From positions 18,636-82,635 of the forward strand of contig JBFMDV010000028.1 in the NCBI GenBank assembly GCA_040753875.1: a stretch of DNA of 64,000 bases. The letters run 5' to 3'. The translations under genes were made by a program, and so were the position numbers. Shown here piece after piece: positions 1-9,498 of this stretch. The DNA comes from Candidatus Zixiibacteriota bacterium. GTDB lineage: Bacteria; Zixibacteria; MSB-5A5; GN15; FEB-12. Position 1 is the first letter of the stretch. Each line of letters starts with the position of its first letter. The notes beneath the pieces are model-generated. The model worked only from the letters and a program-made list of their open reading frames with translations. It was not told where the DNA came from and did no database searches.

Positions 1-265
1 CCGTTCGCTCGCCGCTACTGAGGGAATCACGGTTGTTTTCTCTTCCTGCGGGTACTGAGATGTTTCAGTTCCCCGCGTTCGCGTCAGACACCTATGGATT
101 CAGTGCCTGATGACCAGGAATGACCCTGGCCGGGTTGCCCCATTCGGAGATCTCCGTTTCAGAGGTTGTTTGCACCTACACGGAGCTTATCGCAGCTTAC
201 CACGTCCTTCATCGCCTATCTGTGCCAAGGCATCCGCCGTGTGCCCTTAGTAGCTTAATCGAAAA
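1..265 (-). rRNA. rrl: 23S ribosomal RNA, 5' end only
   Basis: On the minus strand this is the conserved 5' part of 23S rRNA: the gattaagctactaagggcac start, the cggatgccttggcac block, the gatgaaggacgtg block, and further in the agtagcggcgagcg segment. The gene runs off the left edge of the window, so only about 265 bases are visible. The 5' end is placed by alignment from memory and may be off by several bases. It is the last visible gene of the rRNA operon that begins near 2510. Confidence 0.95.
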
Positions 266-351
266 CCTACTTGGAAGAGCATTCCTTCGGCATACGCATT
301 CCTGCGCAGCCTTTTGGAAGATACCCTTGACGTATCTCTTTACTACTATTC

Positions 352-367
352 AGTTGTCAAAGAACCG
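352..367 (-). promoter_or_regulatory. rRNA boxA antitermination element in the 16S-23S spacer
   Basis: Minus-strand sequence CGGTTCTTTGACAACT resembles bacterial rrn boxA (E. coli core TGCTCTTTAACA). The same 16 bases recur in the leader before 16S at 2452-2467. A copy in the leader and one just before 23S is the known arrangement for NusB/NusE loading and antitermination. The function is inferred from position and similarity. Confidence 0.75.
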
Positions 368-424
368 TTGATGCCCGAAGGCATCGTGTATCGGTTATGA
401 TACAAAGTTACGTTTTTGCAAATC

Positions 425-497
425 TGGAGATGACCGGGATCGAACCGGTGACCTGTGGCTTGCAAAGCCACCGCTCTCCCAACTGAGCTACATCCCC
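425..497 (-). tRNA. tRNA-Ala (TGC)
   Basis: Cloverleaf on the minus strand: acceptor GGGGATG pairs with CATCTCC (one G-T), D-arm TAGCTC...GAGC, anticodon loop CTTTGCAAG with anticodon TGC, T-arm ACCGGTTCGATCCCGGT, discriminator A. CCA is not encoded. It lies in the 16S-23S spacer next to tRNA-Ile, the commonest bacterial arrangement. Confidence 0.97.
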
Positions 498-508
498 GAC
501 CGAATCAA

Positions 509-582
509 TGGGCCTAAATGGAATCGAACCATTGACCTCGCGCTTATCAGGCGCGCGCTCTAACCATCTGAGCTATAGGCCC
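509..582 (-). tRNA. tRNA-Ile (GAT)
   Basis: Cloverleaf on the minus strand: acceptor GGGCCTA pairs with TAGGCCC, D-arm AGCTCAGATGGTTAGAGC, anticodon loop CTGATAA with anticodon GAT, T-arm AATGGTTCGATTCCATT, discriminator A. CCA is not encoded. It is transcribed after 16S and before tRNA-Ala. The 11-base gap to tRNA-Ala is typical of co-processed spacer tRNAs. Confidence 0.97.
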
Positions 583-740
583 AGAATAACAAGTCGATCT
601 GCTCGCCTGAAAGGCGCCGGATAACATTTGTATGTAAATAGCCCGCCGAAGACCGGCGATCCGGTCCGGAGGTGAATTCGTGTCGCTCGACCATCGATGG
701 TGCCGACCGGTGGGGTCGGGCATCACACCGTGCTCCTTAG

Positions 741-2290
<1,550 letters not shown>

Positions 2291-2451
2291 ATATCACAAA
2301 TGTTACTTTGTCTCTTCCGAAGTCATGATCTGGGCGAACAAACGTTCGCTTGTTCATGATTTACAAATATTGATCACAACGATTCAACCGAATCGTGGAC
2401 CCGCGACACGACCGCCAAACCTATGGCGCCGTGTCTTCGACGTGGCTATTT

Positions 2452-2467
2452 AGTTGTCAAAGAACCG
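2452..2467 (-). promoter_or_regulatory. rRNA leader boxA element
   Basis: Minus-strand CGGTTCTTTGACAACT, identical over 16 bases to the spacer copy at 352-367. It lies between the operon promoter and the 16S 5' end, the expected place for the leader boxA that loads the antitermination complex. Confidence 0.75.
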
Positions 2468-2513
2468 CTTTCCGACAAAAAATCTGCCAAACGTTCCTGT
2501 CCGGCAGACTTGA

Positions 2514-2566
2514 AGAATACACCACCTATACTTGACTGTCAAGCGATTTTTTACAAATCTTTCCTG
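2514..2566 (-). promoter_or_regulatory. Sigma-70-type rRNA promoter with UP-like A/T tract
   Basis: On the minus strand a perfect -35 TTGACA (2537-2542) is followed by a 17-base spacer and a -10 TATTCT (2514-2519). An A/T-rich stretch (2543-2566, minus-strand gatttgtaaaaaatc) lies directly upstream of the -35, as an UP element would. The boxA and 16S follow downstream. This is the strongest promoter match seen in the window. Confidence 0.85.
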
Positions 2567-2845
2567 ATGTCAAACAAACCGGTTGAGATTCTGACGCTGC
2601 CAGACCTTGTCGTCTGTTACCCCGCCGATGCGAAGCAAGACGTCACTCCGGACGCCAACAGACTATTATCGGCACTTCCAGTGTATGTCTGAAGCGACTG
2701 TCTGTCAAGCCCGCATCGCGAGATTCTTACAGATAATATACGGCCTGGCGATATCTCTTGTGGGACTGGGGAGTCAGTTACTGGGCTTGACCGTAATTTG
2801 GTCGCTTCGAGCCACAGCCCGGCCCGGCCATGCCCAGGAAGCGGT
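2567..2845. other. Intergenic gap between rRNA promoter and regulator gene
   Basis: The gap separates the rRNA promoter from the 3' end of the sigma-54 activator gene. No coding region, RNA gene or clear terminator hairpin was recognised. It could hold additional upstream rRNA promoters, but none is convincing by eye. Confidence 0.4.
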
Positions 2846-4189
2846 TCAGACGGTGATCTCGAGACTCGAGATCAGCTTGCGGAGGTTGGCCGCGTCCAGT
2901 CCAAGTTCCCGTGCGGCCGCGCTAACGTTGGACCGGTTGTGATCAAGGGCTTTGATAATCAGCGCTCTTTCAAAATCGCGAACCATCCTTCGGAACCCAT
3001 TCTTTCCGGCCAGGTCCTGAGCGGGGATCTTCAGATACGACGCGACATCAGCCCAGTTAATGTAGTACGACGGTGTCAGATCGATGAGGGACCTCACGGC
3101 ATCGCTAAGGCGGCGGACATTGCCAGGCCAGTCGTACTCAACGAGCATATCGCGAGCCCTCGGCTCGATCACTTTCAGACCGATCCCCCTCTTGCCACAC
3201 CAGAGTTCCAGGAAATAGTCGATGAGGTCGGGGATATCTTCGCGCCGGTCTTTCAACGGCGGCATCACGATCGTGATTCCTTTGAGGCGATAATACAGGT
3301 CTTCGCGGAAAATCCCCTGCTTGACCAGCGTGAACAAGTCCCGATTGGTGGCGCAGAGAACGCGGACATCGACTATCCGAACATTGGGCTCGCCCATACG
3401 GGACATCTCCCCCGTCTCGAGGACCCTGAGGATTTTCCCCTGGGTGGTCTTGTCCAGGTCGCCGATCTCGTCGAGAAACACGGTGCCGCCGTTGGCGTAT
3501 TCGAAGAGCCCGATGCGTCCTTCGACAGCGCCGGTATAGGCGCCTCGGACGTGGCCGAATAGTTCCGATTCGACCAGACTGGGGTCCTTATGGTTGCAGT
3601 TGAAGATGCCGAATCGCTGGGACGCCCGGGGGCTTCGTTTGTGCAGCGCGCGCGCCACCAGCTCTTTGCCGGTCCCGGTGTCACCGAGGATGATTACCTT
3701 GTTGTCGCTTGGTCCGATCTGCTCGATTGTCCGATACACATCCAGCATGGGACGGGATTTACCTACCAGACCATATTCCGCGCGGGCGAGCCGGACCAGC
3801 TCGGGGTGTGACGATCGGAGGTGGTGATACTGAACGGCATTGCGGACCGCTTGAACCACTCGCTGGGGTCCCTCGTTCTTGCCGACGTATTCATACGGCT
3901 GGTGCTTTTTATCGATCCGTTTCTCGGGATACTCACCAGGGTAACCGGTATTGAAAACGATGGGGACATCGCAGGGAAGGTCACGGATCCTTGAAGCCGT
4001 CTGGTAGCCGTCCATCTTCTCCATGCGGATGTCGAGGACGATGGCGGCGAGGTCAGTGCGGCTCTCGACTATTGTGAGCGCTTCCGCGCCGGAGGCAGCC
4101 GCCACCAGATCGTAATCATCAATGAATAACTCTGTCAGGCCTTCAATAACACCAGGGTCGTCATCAACTATCAATATTGTATGGCGCAT
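2846..4189 (-). CDS. Sigma-54-dependent response regulator, NtrC family
   Basis: A 447-residue transcriptional activator with three domains. The receiver domain (about 1-120) has the acidic cluster D9-D11 and phospho-acceptor D53 (LDIRM). The AAA+ sigma-54 interaction domain (about 150-375) shows Walker A GDTGTGKE, a GAYTGA loop in place of the usual GAFTGA, Walker B VFLDEIGD, and sensor CATNRD. A Fis-type helix-turn-helix lies at the C-terminus (NVSAAARELGLDAANLRK). The start was set at MRHTILIVDDD because the receiver fold begins there; a long upstream in-frame extension overlaps the kinase gene and looks non-coding. A GAGGAG abuts the ATG, which is unusually close. It starts 31 bases after the kinase stop, so the two form an operon and a cognate pair (inferred). 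Target promoters cannot be seen. Confidence 0.93.
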   Translation of the reverse strand: MRHTILIVDDDPGVIEGLTELFIDDYDLVAAASGAEALTIVESRTDLAAIVLDIRMEKMDGYQTASRIRDLPCDVPIVFNTGYPGEYPEKRIDKKHQPYEYVGKNEGPQRVVQAVRNAVQYHHLRSSHPELVRLARAEYGLVGKSRPMLDVYRTIEQIGPSDNKVIILGDTGTGKELVARALHKRSPRASQRFGIFNCNHKDPSLVESELFGHVRGAYTGAVEGRIGLFEYANGGTVFLDEIGDLDKTTQGKILRVLETGEMSRMGEPNVRIVDVRVLCATNRDLFTLVKQGIFREDLYYRLKGITIVMPPLKDRREDIPDLIDYFLELWCGKRGIGLKVIEPRARDMLVEYDWPGNVRRLSDAVRSLIDLTPSYYINWADVASYLKIPAQDLAGKNGFRRMVRDFERALIIKALDHNRSNVSAAARELGLDAANLRKLISSLEITV

Positions 4190-4220
4190 CTCCTCGGAAG
4201 AATCCTTCGCGGTAGGTTTG

Positions 4221-7200
4221 TCACGTATTGCCAGCCGCGAGCAATATAATAAACTGGGTTCCTTTGTCAATAACCGACTCCACTTCGATCGATCCGCCGT
4301 ACAGTTCGGCGATCTTGCGGCTGATCGCCAGACCGAGACCGGTACCCGTGCGCGGCTTCGTGCTGTAGAACGGATCAAAGATACGGGAAAGATTTTCCGG
4401 CGGTATCCCTGCGCCGGTGTCGGCGAATCGAATGCGGATATTCTCGACAGATCGATCGGCTGCGATAGAAATGCATTTGGGTCGATCATCGCACATAGCG
4501 TCGAGCGAATTCCCCATCAGGTTGGACAGCAGGCTGAACAAGTGGTCATGCATACAACGGACCTCAAGGTCGTCGTCTATCTCGACCGTCACCTCCACCC
4601 CGTCGCGCTGCAGCCGGCCCCGGTGGGACTCGATCAACTCATCCACGAGGTCGCGCAGATTGACTGAACTCTGAGAGACGGAGCTTTCGAGCCGGGAGTA
4701 TTTCATGACCGTATCAGTCATCTTGATCGCTCGTAACACGGCCGCTTCGATCAGTTCCATGAGTCGGATATTCCGCGCTGTTTGCTCGGTATCTCCGGTA
4801 TCCGCACCAAGACGTTCGCGCAGCTTGTACAGCGAGGTTGTCGCCGGGAACAAGGCATTATATATCTCGTGAGCGATGCCGCCGGCAATCTGCTTCACCT
4901 GATTATACTGCGCCTGTGTGACTTGCTGGAGCCGGGCCTCATCACGCCGTCGCTCGGTGATATCGTAACCGATCGCGATCGCGGTCAGTCTGCCTGTCTC
5001 CGGCGCAAGAAAGGAAGAGTTCGACCAGAGGATCGTCCGGACCTCGCCGCGTTTGGTAATAAGCGGTCCTTCGTAGCGATCTTTCGGATGTCGCGCCACC
5101 CAGGACTTGAAATCTGACAGCCCTTCGTGAACGGCCTCGGGAGGGAGAAACATCTCCGGCCAGCGTTTGCCGAGCACTTCAACGGCGGAATAGCCGGTGA
5201 CCCGTTCGCATTCCTCGTTAAAAACCGTCAGGCGGGCGTTTTCGTCGAGACAAATAATGAGACTGTTGGCGGTTTCGAGGATGGACCTGGAAAAGTCGCG
5301 TTCCCTCTTTATCTGTTGACCGGCGCGGACACTTTCGCTGATGTCGCGAACGAAGAGAACGGCACCAAGAACGGTGTCATCGGGGCCGCGAAGCGGCGAC
5401 ATGCGCACGGAATACCACTGTTCCGTGCCTGCTTCACCGCGCGCGAAGGTTAATTCCTGGGTGTTGCTGTGCGACCCGATGTTCTGCAGGAGCCGTCCAA
5501 TCACGTGTGTCACCTCGCGCGGAAAGATCGCGTCGATCGACTGCCCGACCACACCGTCCGTTACGAAGTCGGCGTTCCGAAGCGCCAGCGTGTTGGCAAA
5601 CCGGATGACGCCCTCGGTGTCAACCGTCATGATGGCGTCCCCCGCCCCTTCAACAACGGCTCGGTACTGTTCTTCACTTTCGCGCAGGGCGCTCTCAGCT
5701 TGAAGCCGCTTCGTAATATCGACGAAGGCGCCGAGCACGGCTATCGGTTCACCGGCAGCGTTGGTAACAAGGCTGGCCGACACCTGCACGTGAAACGGCG
5801 TACCGTCCCATCGCTTCGCCATTGCCTCGCCAACAAAATGACCGCGCGCCATGACTTCGACCATGATGGCGTCGAATTCACCTCGGTTATTGGCGAGTTC
5901 GCCGAGCGACATGTTGAGCGCCTGGTCTTTGGTGCAGCCCCACATGCGCAGGGCGGCGTCATTGACATAACTGATCCTGCCATCGAGAGCCGCCAGAGCG
6001 AGCGCGTTTATGGAGGAGGCCAGCGCCCGTTCTTTCAGGAACAGGTCCTCTTCGATGAGTTTTCGCTCGGTGATGTCCAGATCGGCGCCCATGAATCCGG
6101 TGAATTCTCCCGCTTCGTCATATACCGGCACCCCGTTGGTATAGAGCCAGGCGATACCTCCGTCTTTCGTCTGAACCTTATCTACTGAGTCGCGGAAAGG
6201 GGTGCGTTTGGCTATTTTGTCAAAGACGATCTGCTTGAATTCCTCGCGACCTTCCGGGGGGTGCAGATCGTAACAGTGCATTTTGCCGATCATCTCATCC
6301 TGCCGATACCCCAGGATCGCTTCGCAGGCCTGGCTTACATAGGTGTAGAGCCCGGTGGTGTCCACCTCCCAGACCAGCTCCCGGCTCTCCTGAGTCACTT
6401 TGTCGAACCGGCGTTCGCTCGTCCGCAGCTTTTCCTCGGCCAGTTTGCGATCAGTGACATCGATTGCGGTACCCAGAACGGCCTGTTGACCCTGAAATTC
6501 GATCAGCTTGGCGGCATACTGCACCCAGCGGACAGCCCCACTCTTGGCTCTAATCTTGACCTCATACGATTGCGGCACATCTTCGCCCTGAAGGCGGGCG
6601 CGTCCCCACTGTTTTATGAGTTCCTTGTACTCGGGGTCGATGACGTCCCAAAAACTCATGGCCGCAAGTTCGTCGAGCGAATACCCGGTAATAGCCACCG
6701 AGGCGGGGTTGCAGTACAACAGTTTTGTTTCGTCGAAAATGGTGATAGCGGCAGTCATCGATTCCGCAACAGCACGGAATTTCGCTTCACTCTCTTCAAG
6801 GGCCAGGGCGGCAAGCTTCCGTTCGGTCATGTCCAGCGCCGTACCCAACACGGCTCGCTTGCCGCGATACTCGATGAGCCGAGCGGCGAACTCGACCCAA
6901 TGGGTACGTCCGGCCTTGCTGACCACTTTCAGTTCAAGCCGTTCCGGCACCGGTTCCCCCCTGAATCGAGCCTGCGCGCGTAGCATCGCTTCCTCGCGCT
7001 GATCCGGATGCACCAGTTGCCAGACCGACATGCCGGTCAACTCCTCCGGCGAATACCCGCTAATCTCCGACATAGCCGGGTTGGCATACAGGAGCTTCTC
7101 GGCATCATAGATGATGATAACGGCGTTGACCGATTCGGCCACAGCCCTGAACTTGGCCTCACTTTCGGCCAAAGCGCTGACGGCCAATTGGCGTTCGGTA

Positions 7201-9440
7201 ATATCATCAGCATGTACCATGACCAGGTTCGGAGGCACGAAGCTGTAATTAACGGACATGTATCGGTCCTTGCCGGTGGTGCGGAAGTGGTACCACATTT
7301 CGCGCGTGTGGGTGGTTCGCTCCTCCAGGCAGCGCCTCATGTCTTTCAATATGTCCGGACTCTCGCGATACATGTCGCCGGCTTTAGAGCCAACGAAATT
7401 CGATACGCCGCCATGGGTCACCTCGCTGGCCTTGGCGTTAAAATCGGTGAGCACAAAGTCCGGGTCGACCCATTCCCAGATGTACGTGGCCATTGGAAAG
7501 GCCTCGAACTGCGCCCGTAACCGTTCGCGACTGAGATGCAACGCCTGCTCGGCACGGTTCTTCTCGGTAATGTCGCGAACGATGGCCAGCACTTCGTCAT
7601 AACCGCACGGGACCAGCCGCGCCTCTTCATCGACCGTCTTCCCATCGACAGCCAACTGATACTCGAATACCTGCATCTTTCGGGTCGCCAGACACGTGCG
7701 GAGATTCGCCATGGTTAGCGCTGCGACATATGGCGGCAGAATGTCCATGACCGTCCGGCCAATCAACCGGTCGGCCGGTACGAGCAGTTGCTGACCGGCA
7801 TGGATCTGATAATCGCGGATGTGCCCGTGCCGGCCGATACGGAACATCAAGTCCGGAGTTGCATTGAGGATCGCCTGGTTTCGTTCTTCCATGCGGCGGA
7901 GTTTGGTCAGGGTGCCAAGGTGAACATAATTGAGCACCAACAGGCCGAGACTCACGACAGCCAGTATGATGAGGAGGAGATTCCGGTACCGCCAGAAGAG
8001 AATGCTGACATATTGGTACCATTGGCGGCGCGTCACTTTACCGATGTATGACATCGTTGTTGAGGTGAGCAGCAGGCGATCGGGATCGTCGCGCGACGCT
8101 TTCCGAAGCAGTGTCACGCCCTCGACGTAAGCAGGCAGTAGAGCGAGACGCTCCAGTTCCGAGGAAAACAGTTCGAGGCCACGGGAAGTCTGATACAGCA
8201 ACCCAGGCTCGGGCTCGCCCGGAAGACTCAACGTACTCAGCAGTCTCTGGAACTGCTGAGGTTGGTCGGCTTCGACGACAAGGCTCAGCGTGGAATCGTA
8301 CAAGCGAAGCCCGCCGGCACGCGTGACAACGTGAAGCAGCGGATATGATGACCCAAAGGCCAAAGCGAATTGCATGTCGGCGGGATCCTCTTTGGTCGTG
8401 CCGCGACGAATCATCACACCGTTCCCGTCGATGATGCTCAGTACCCCGTGCTCAGTGTGAGGCGTTTCACCGACAGTTCCCCCAACACCAGGCTGGAAGA
8501 AGGCGAAGCGGTCATGTTGAGAGGGAACAGAACGGAGGAGGGGGCCCCGAAAACTATCGGCCACGACGAAATTGAAGACCACTTCACCGTGCCTATCGAC
8601 CCGCGTGAGATAACCAAAGCGATCATCGAAGTGGGCGTCGCGCACGCCGTTGTCCGGACCGTAGCTGACAAACAGCAGACCCGAATTACCGCTGTCTCCA
8701 CACGGATAGAAACCATTTGGATCGATCGAAGTGGCAACCGGCAGCGACCATTCAACCCTGAGATTCTCGATATCAACGCAGGCCAGGACACGCGGCATCA
8801 GATCCCTTCCCACTGAAACACGGAAGAACAGCTCAGTCAGACCATCATAGTCGTAATCAGCCGCTCCGAGAAAGATAACGCCCGGCTCCCACCGGCCGTT
8901 GCCGGTGCGATCGGTACCACTCGCCAGGAAGATCAGGTCATATCTATTGGTCCCGGGGAAGTTGCGCGCAACAAATGCCGAGTCGTGGCGATAGCAGCCA
9001 ACCGCCACCCCTGGTCTTCCCGAGGCGCCGTCGATGAACACAGAACAATCAGTGAAGGTGGCAAACAGCGGGTCCTGCGAGACGGTTTGGTTTCTGGTCA
9101 GGTCATAAATGAGGACGCTGGCGGCTTCGTCGGAGTGGTAGACGGCATTGAAAGCCTGCACGATCAACTCCGACCAGCCGGACTCGTTTGGGAATATCCA
9201 GAACGGTTTTTGGATACCTGGTCGATCGGGACTCAGGGTGTACGCTCGCTCACTGACAAAGCAATATGGCAGCAGCGAAGTATCTCCGAGCGGTGAGATC
9301 TCTATATGTTGCGGCTGCGGACTGACTCCCAGAACGCTCTGCCCCAGGAGCGCTGCCGCGCCACAACAGAGTCCGAGCAATCTGTGGCGAGACATAAGAT
9401 GGTAACAAGGTACATCATTCTGCGAATAAGTCAAATGCAC
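4221..9440 (-). CDS. Giant multi-PAS sensor histidine kinase with periplasmic propeller-like region
   Basis: A 1739-residue hybrid-size sensor. A signal/anchor segment near residues 16-38 is followed by a roughly 440-residue region that looks like a beta-propeller with FG-GAP-like repeats (GAADYDYDGLTELFF), then a transmembrane helix at about 482-505 (LLLIILAVVSLGLLVL). Eight PAS domains follow; PAS3 and PAS4 share the motif ESEAKFRAVAES and look like a recent duplication. The kinase core has H1524 in AHEIYN, the N box NLMGNSLDAM, G1 DTGAGIP, the F box FDPFYSTK and G2 GTGLGLAIS. There is no receiver domain; the NtrC-type regulator downstream supplies it. The GTG start at 9440 is preceded by GGGAGG nine bases upstream; an ATG at 9395 is an alternative that would give a cleaner signal peptide. 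The ligand is unknown. Confidence 0.92.
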   Translation of the reverse strand: MHLTYSQNDVPCYHLMSRHRLLGLCCGAAALLGQSVLGVSPQPQHIEISPLGDTSLLPYCFVSERAYTLSPDRPGIQKPFWIFPNESGWSELIVQAFNAVYHSDEAASVLIYDLTRNQTVSQDPLFATFTDCSVFIDGASGRPGVAVGCYRHDSAFVARNFPGTNRYDLIFLASGTDRTGNGRWEPGVIFLGAADYDYDGLTELFFRVSVGRDLMPRVLACVDIENLRVEWSLPVATSIDPNGFYPCGDSGNSGLLFVSYGPDNGVRDAHFDDRFGYLTRVDRHGEVVFNFVVADSFRGPLLRSVPSQHDRFAFFQPGVGGTVGETPHTEHGVLSIIDGNGVMIRRGTTKEDPADMQFALAFGSSYPLLHVVTRAGGLRLYDSTLSLVVEADQPQQFQRLLSTLSLPGEPEPGLLYQTSRGLELFSSELERLALLPAYVEGVTLLRKASRDDPDRLLLTSTTMSYIGKVTRRQWYQYVSILFWRYRNLLLIILAVVSLGLLVLNYVHLGTLTKLRRMEERNQAILNATPDLMFRIGRHGHIRDYQIHAGQQLLVPADRLIGRTVMDILPPYVAALTMANLRTCLATRKMQVFEYQLAVDGKTVDEEARLVPCGYDEVLAIVRDITEKNRAEQALHLSRERLRAQFEAFPMATYIWEWVDPDFVLTDFNAKASEVTHGGVSNFVGSKAGDMYRESPDILKDMRRCLEERTTHTREMWYHFRTTGKDRYMSVNYSFVPPNLVMVHADDITERQLAVSALAESEAKFRAVAESVNAVIIIYDAEKLLYANPAMSEISGYSPEELTGMSVWQLVHPDQREEAMLRAQARFRGEPVPERLELKVVSKAGRTHWVEFAARLIEYRGKRAVLGTALDMTERKLAALALEESEAKFRAVAESMTAAITIFDETKLLYCNPASVAITGYSLDELAAMSFWDVIDPEYKELIKQWGRARLQGEDVPQSYEVKIRAKSGAVRWVQYAAKLIEFQGQQAVLGTAIDVTDRKLAEEKLRTSERRFDKVTQESRELVWEVDTTGLYTYVSQACEAILGYRQDEMIGKMHCYDLHPPEGREEFKQIVFDKIAKRTPFRDSVDKVQTKDGGIAWLYTNGVPVYDEAGEFTGFMGADLDITERKLIEEDLFLKERALASSINALALAALDGRISYVNDAALRMWGCTKDQALNMSLGELANNRGEFDAIMVEVMARGHFVGEAMAKRWDGTPFHVQVSASLVTNAAGEPIAVLGAFVDITKRLQAESALRESEEQYRAVVEGAGDAIMTVDTEGVIRFANTLALRNADFVTDGVVGQSIDAIFPREVTHVIGRLLQNIGSHSNTQELTFARGEAGTEQWYSVRMSPLRGPDDTVLGAVLFVRDISESVRAGQQIKRERDFSRSILETANSLIICLDENARLTVFNEECERVTGYSAVEVLGKRWPEMFLPPEAVHEGLSDFKSWVARHPKDRYEGPLITKRGEVRTILWSNSSFLAPETGRLTAIAIGYDITERRRDEARLQQVTQAQYNQVKQIAGGIAHEIYNALFPATTSLYKLRERLGADTGDTEQTARNIRLMELIEAAVLRAIKMTDTVMKYSRLESSVSQSSVNLRDLVDELIESHRGRLQRDGVEVTVEIDDDLEVRCMHDHLFSLLSNLMGNSLDAMCDDRPKCISIAADRSVENIRIRFADTGAGIPPENLSRIFDPFYSTKPRTGTGLGLAISRKIAELYGGSIEVESVIDKGTQFIILLAAGNT

Positions 9441-9465
9441 CGTCGCGCGCCTCCCAGTTCAAGAG

Positions 9466-9493
9466 TTGTACTCGCCCCGGTGTTGTCTATATT
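9466..9493 (+). promoter_or_regulatory. Putative promoter of the glycosyltransferase gene
   Basis: TTGTAC (9466-9471), 16-base spacer, TATATT (9488-9493). The -10 ends five bases before the ATG at 9499, so transcription would start at or next to the start codon, giving a leaderless message. The same TATATT-near-ATG layout is seen at 38754, 60545 and 61796. Confidence 0.5.
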
Positions 9494-9498
9494 GCATC

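Noticed and set aside
4190..4489. 100-residue N-terminal extension of the sigma-54 activator
   Set aside because: It overlaps the kinase C-terminus in another frame, is rich in Arg/Ser with no domain, and the receiver fold starts at 4189.
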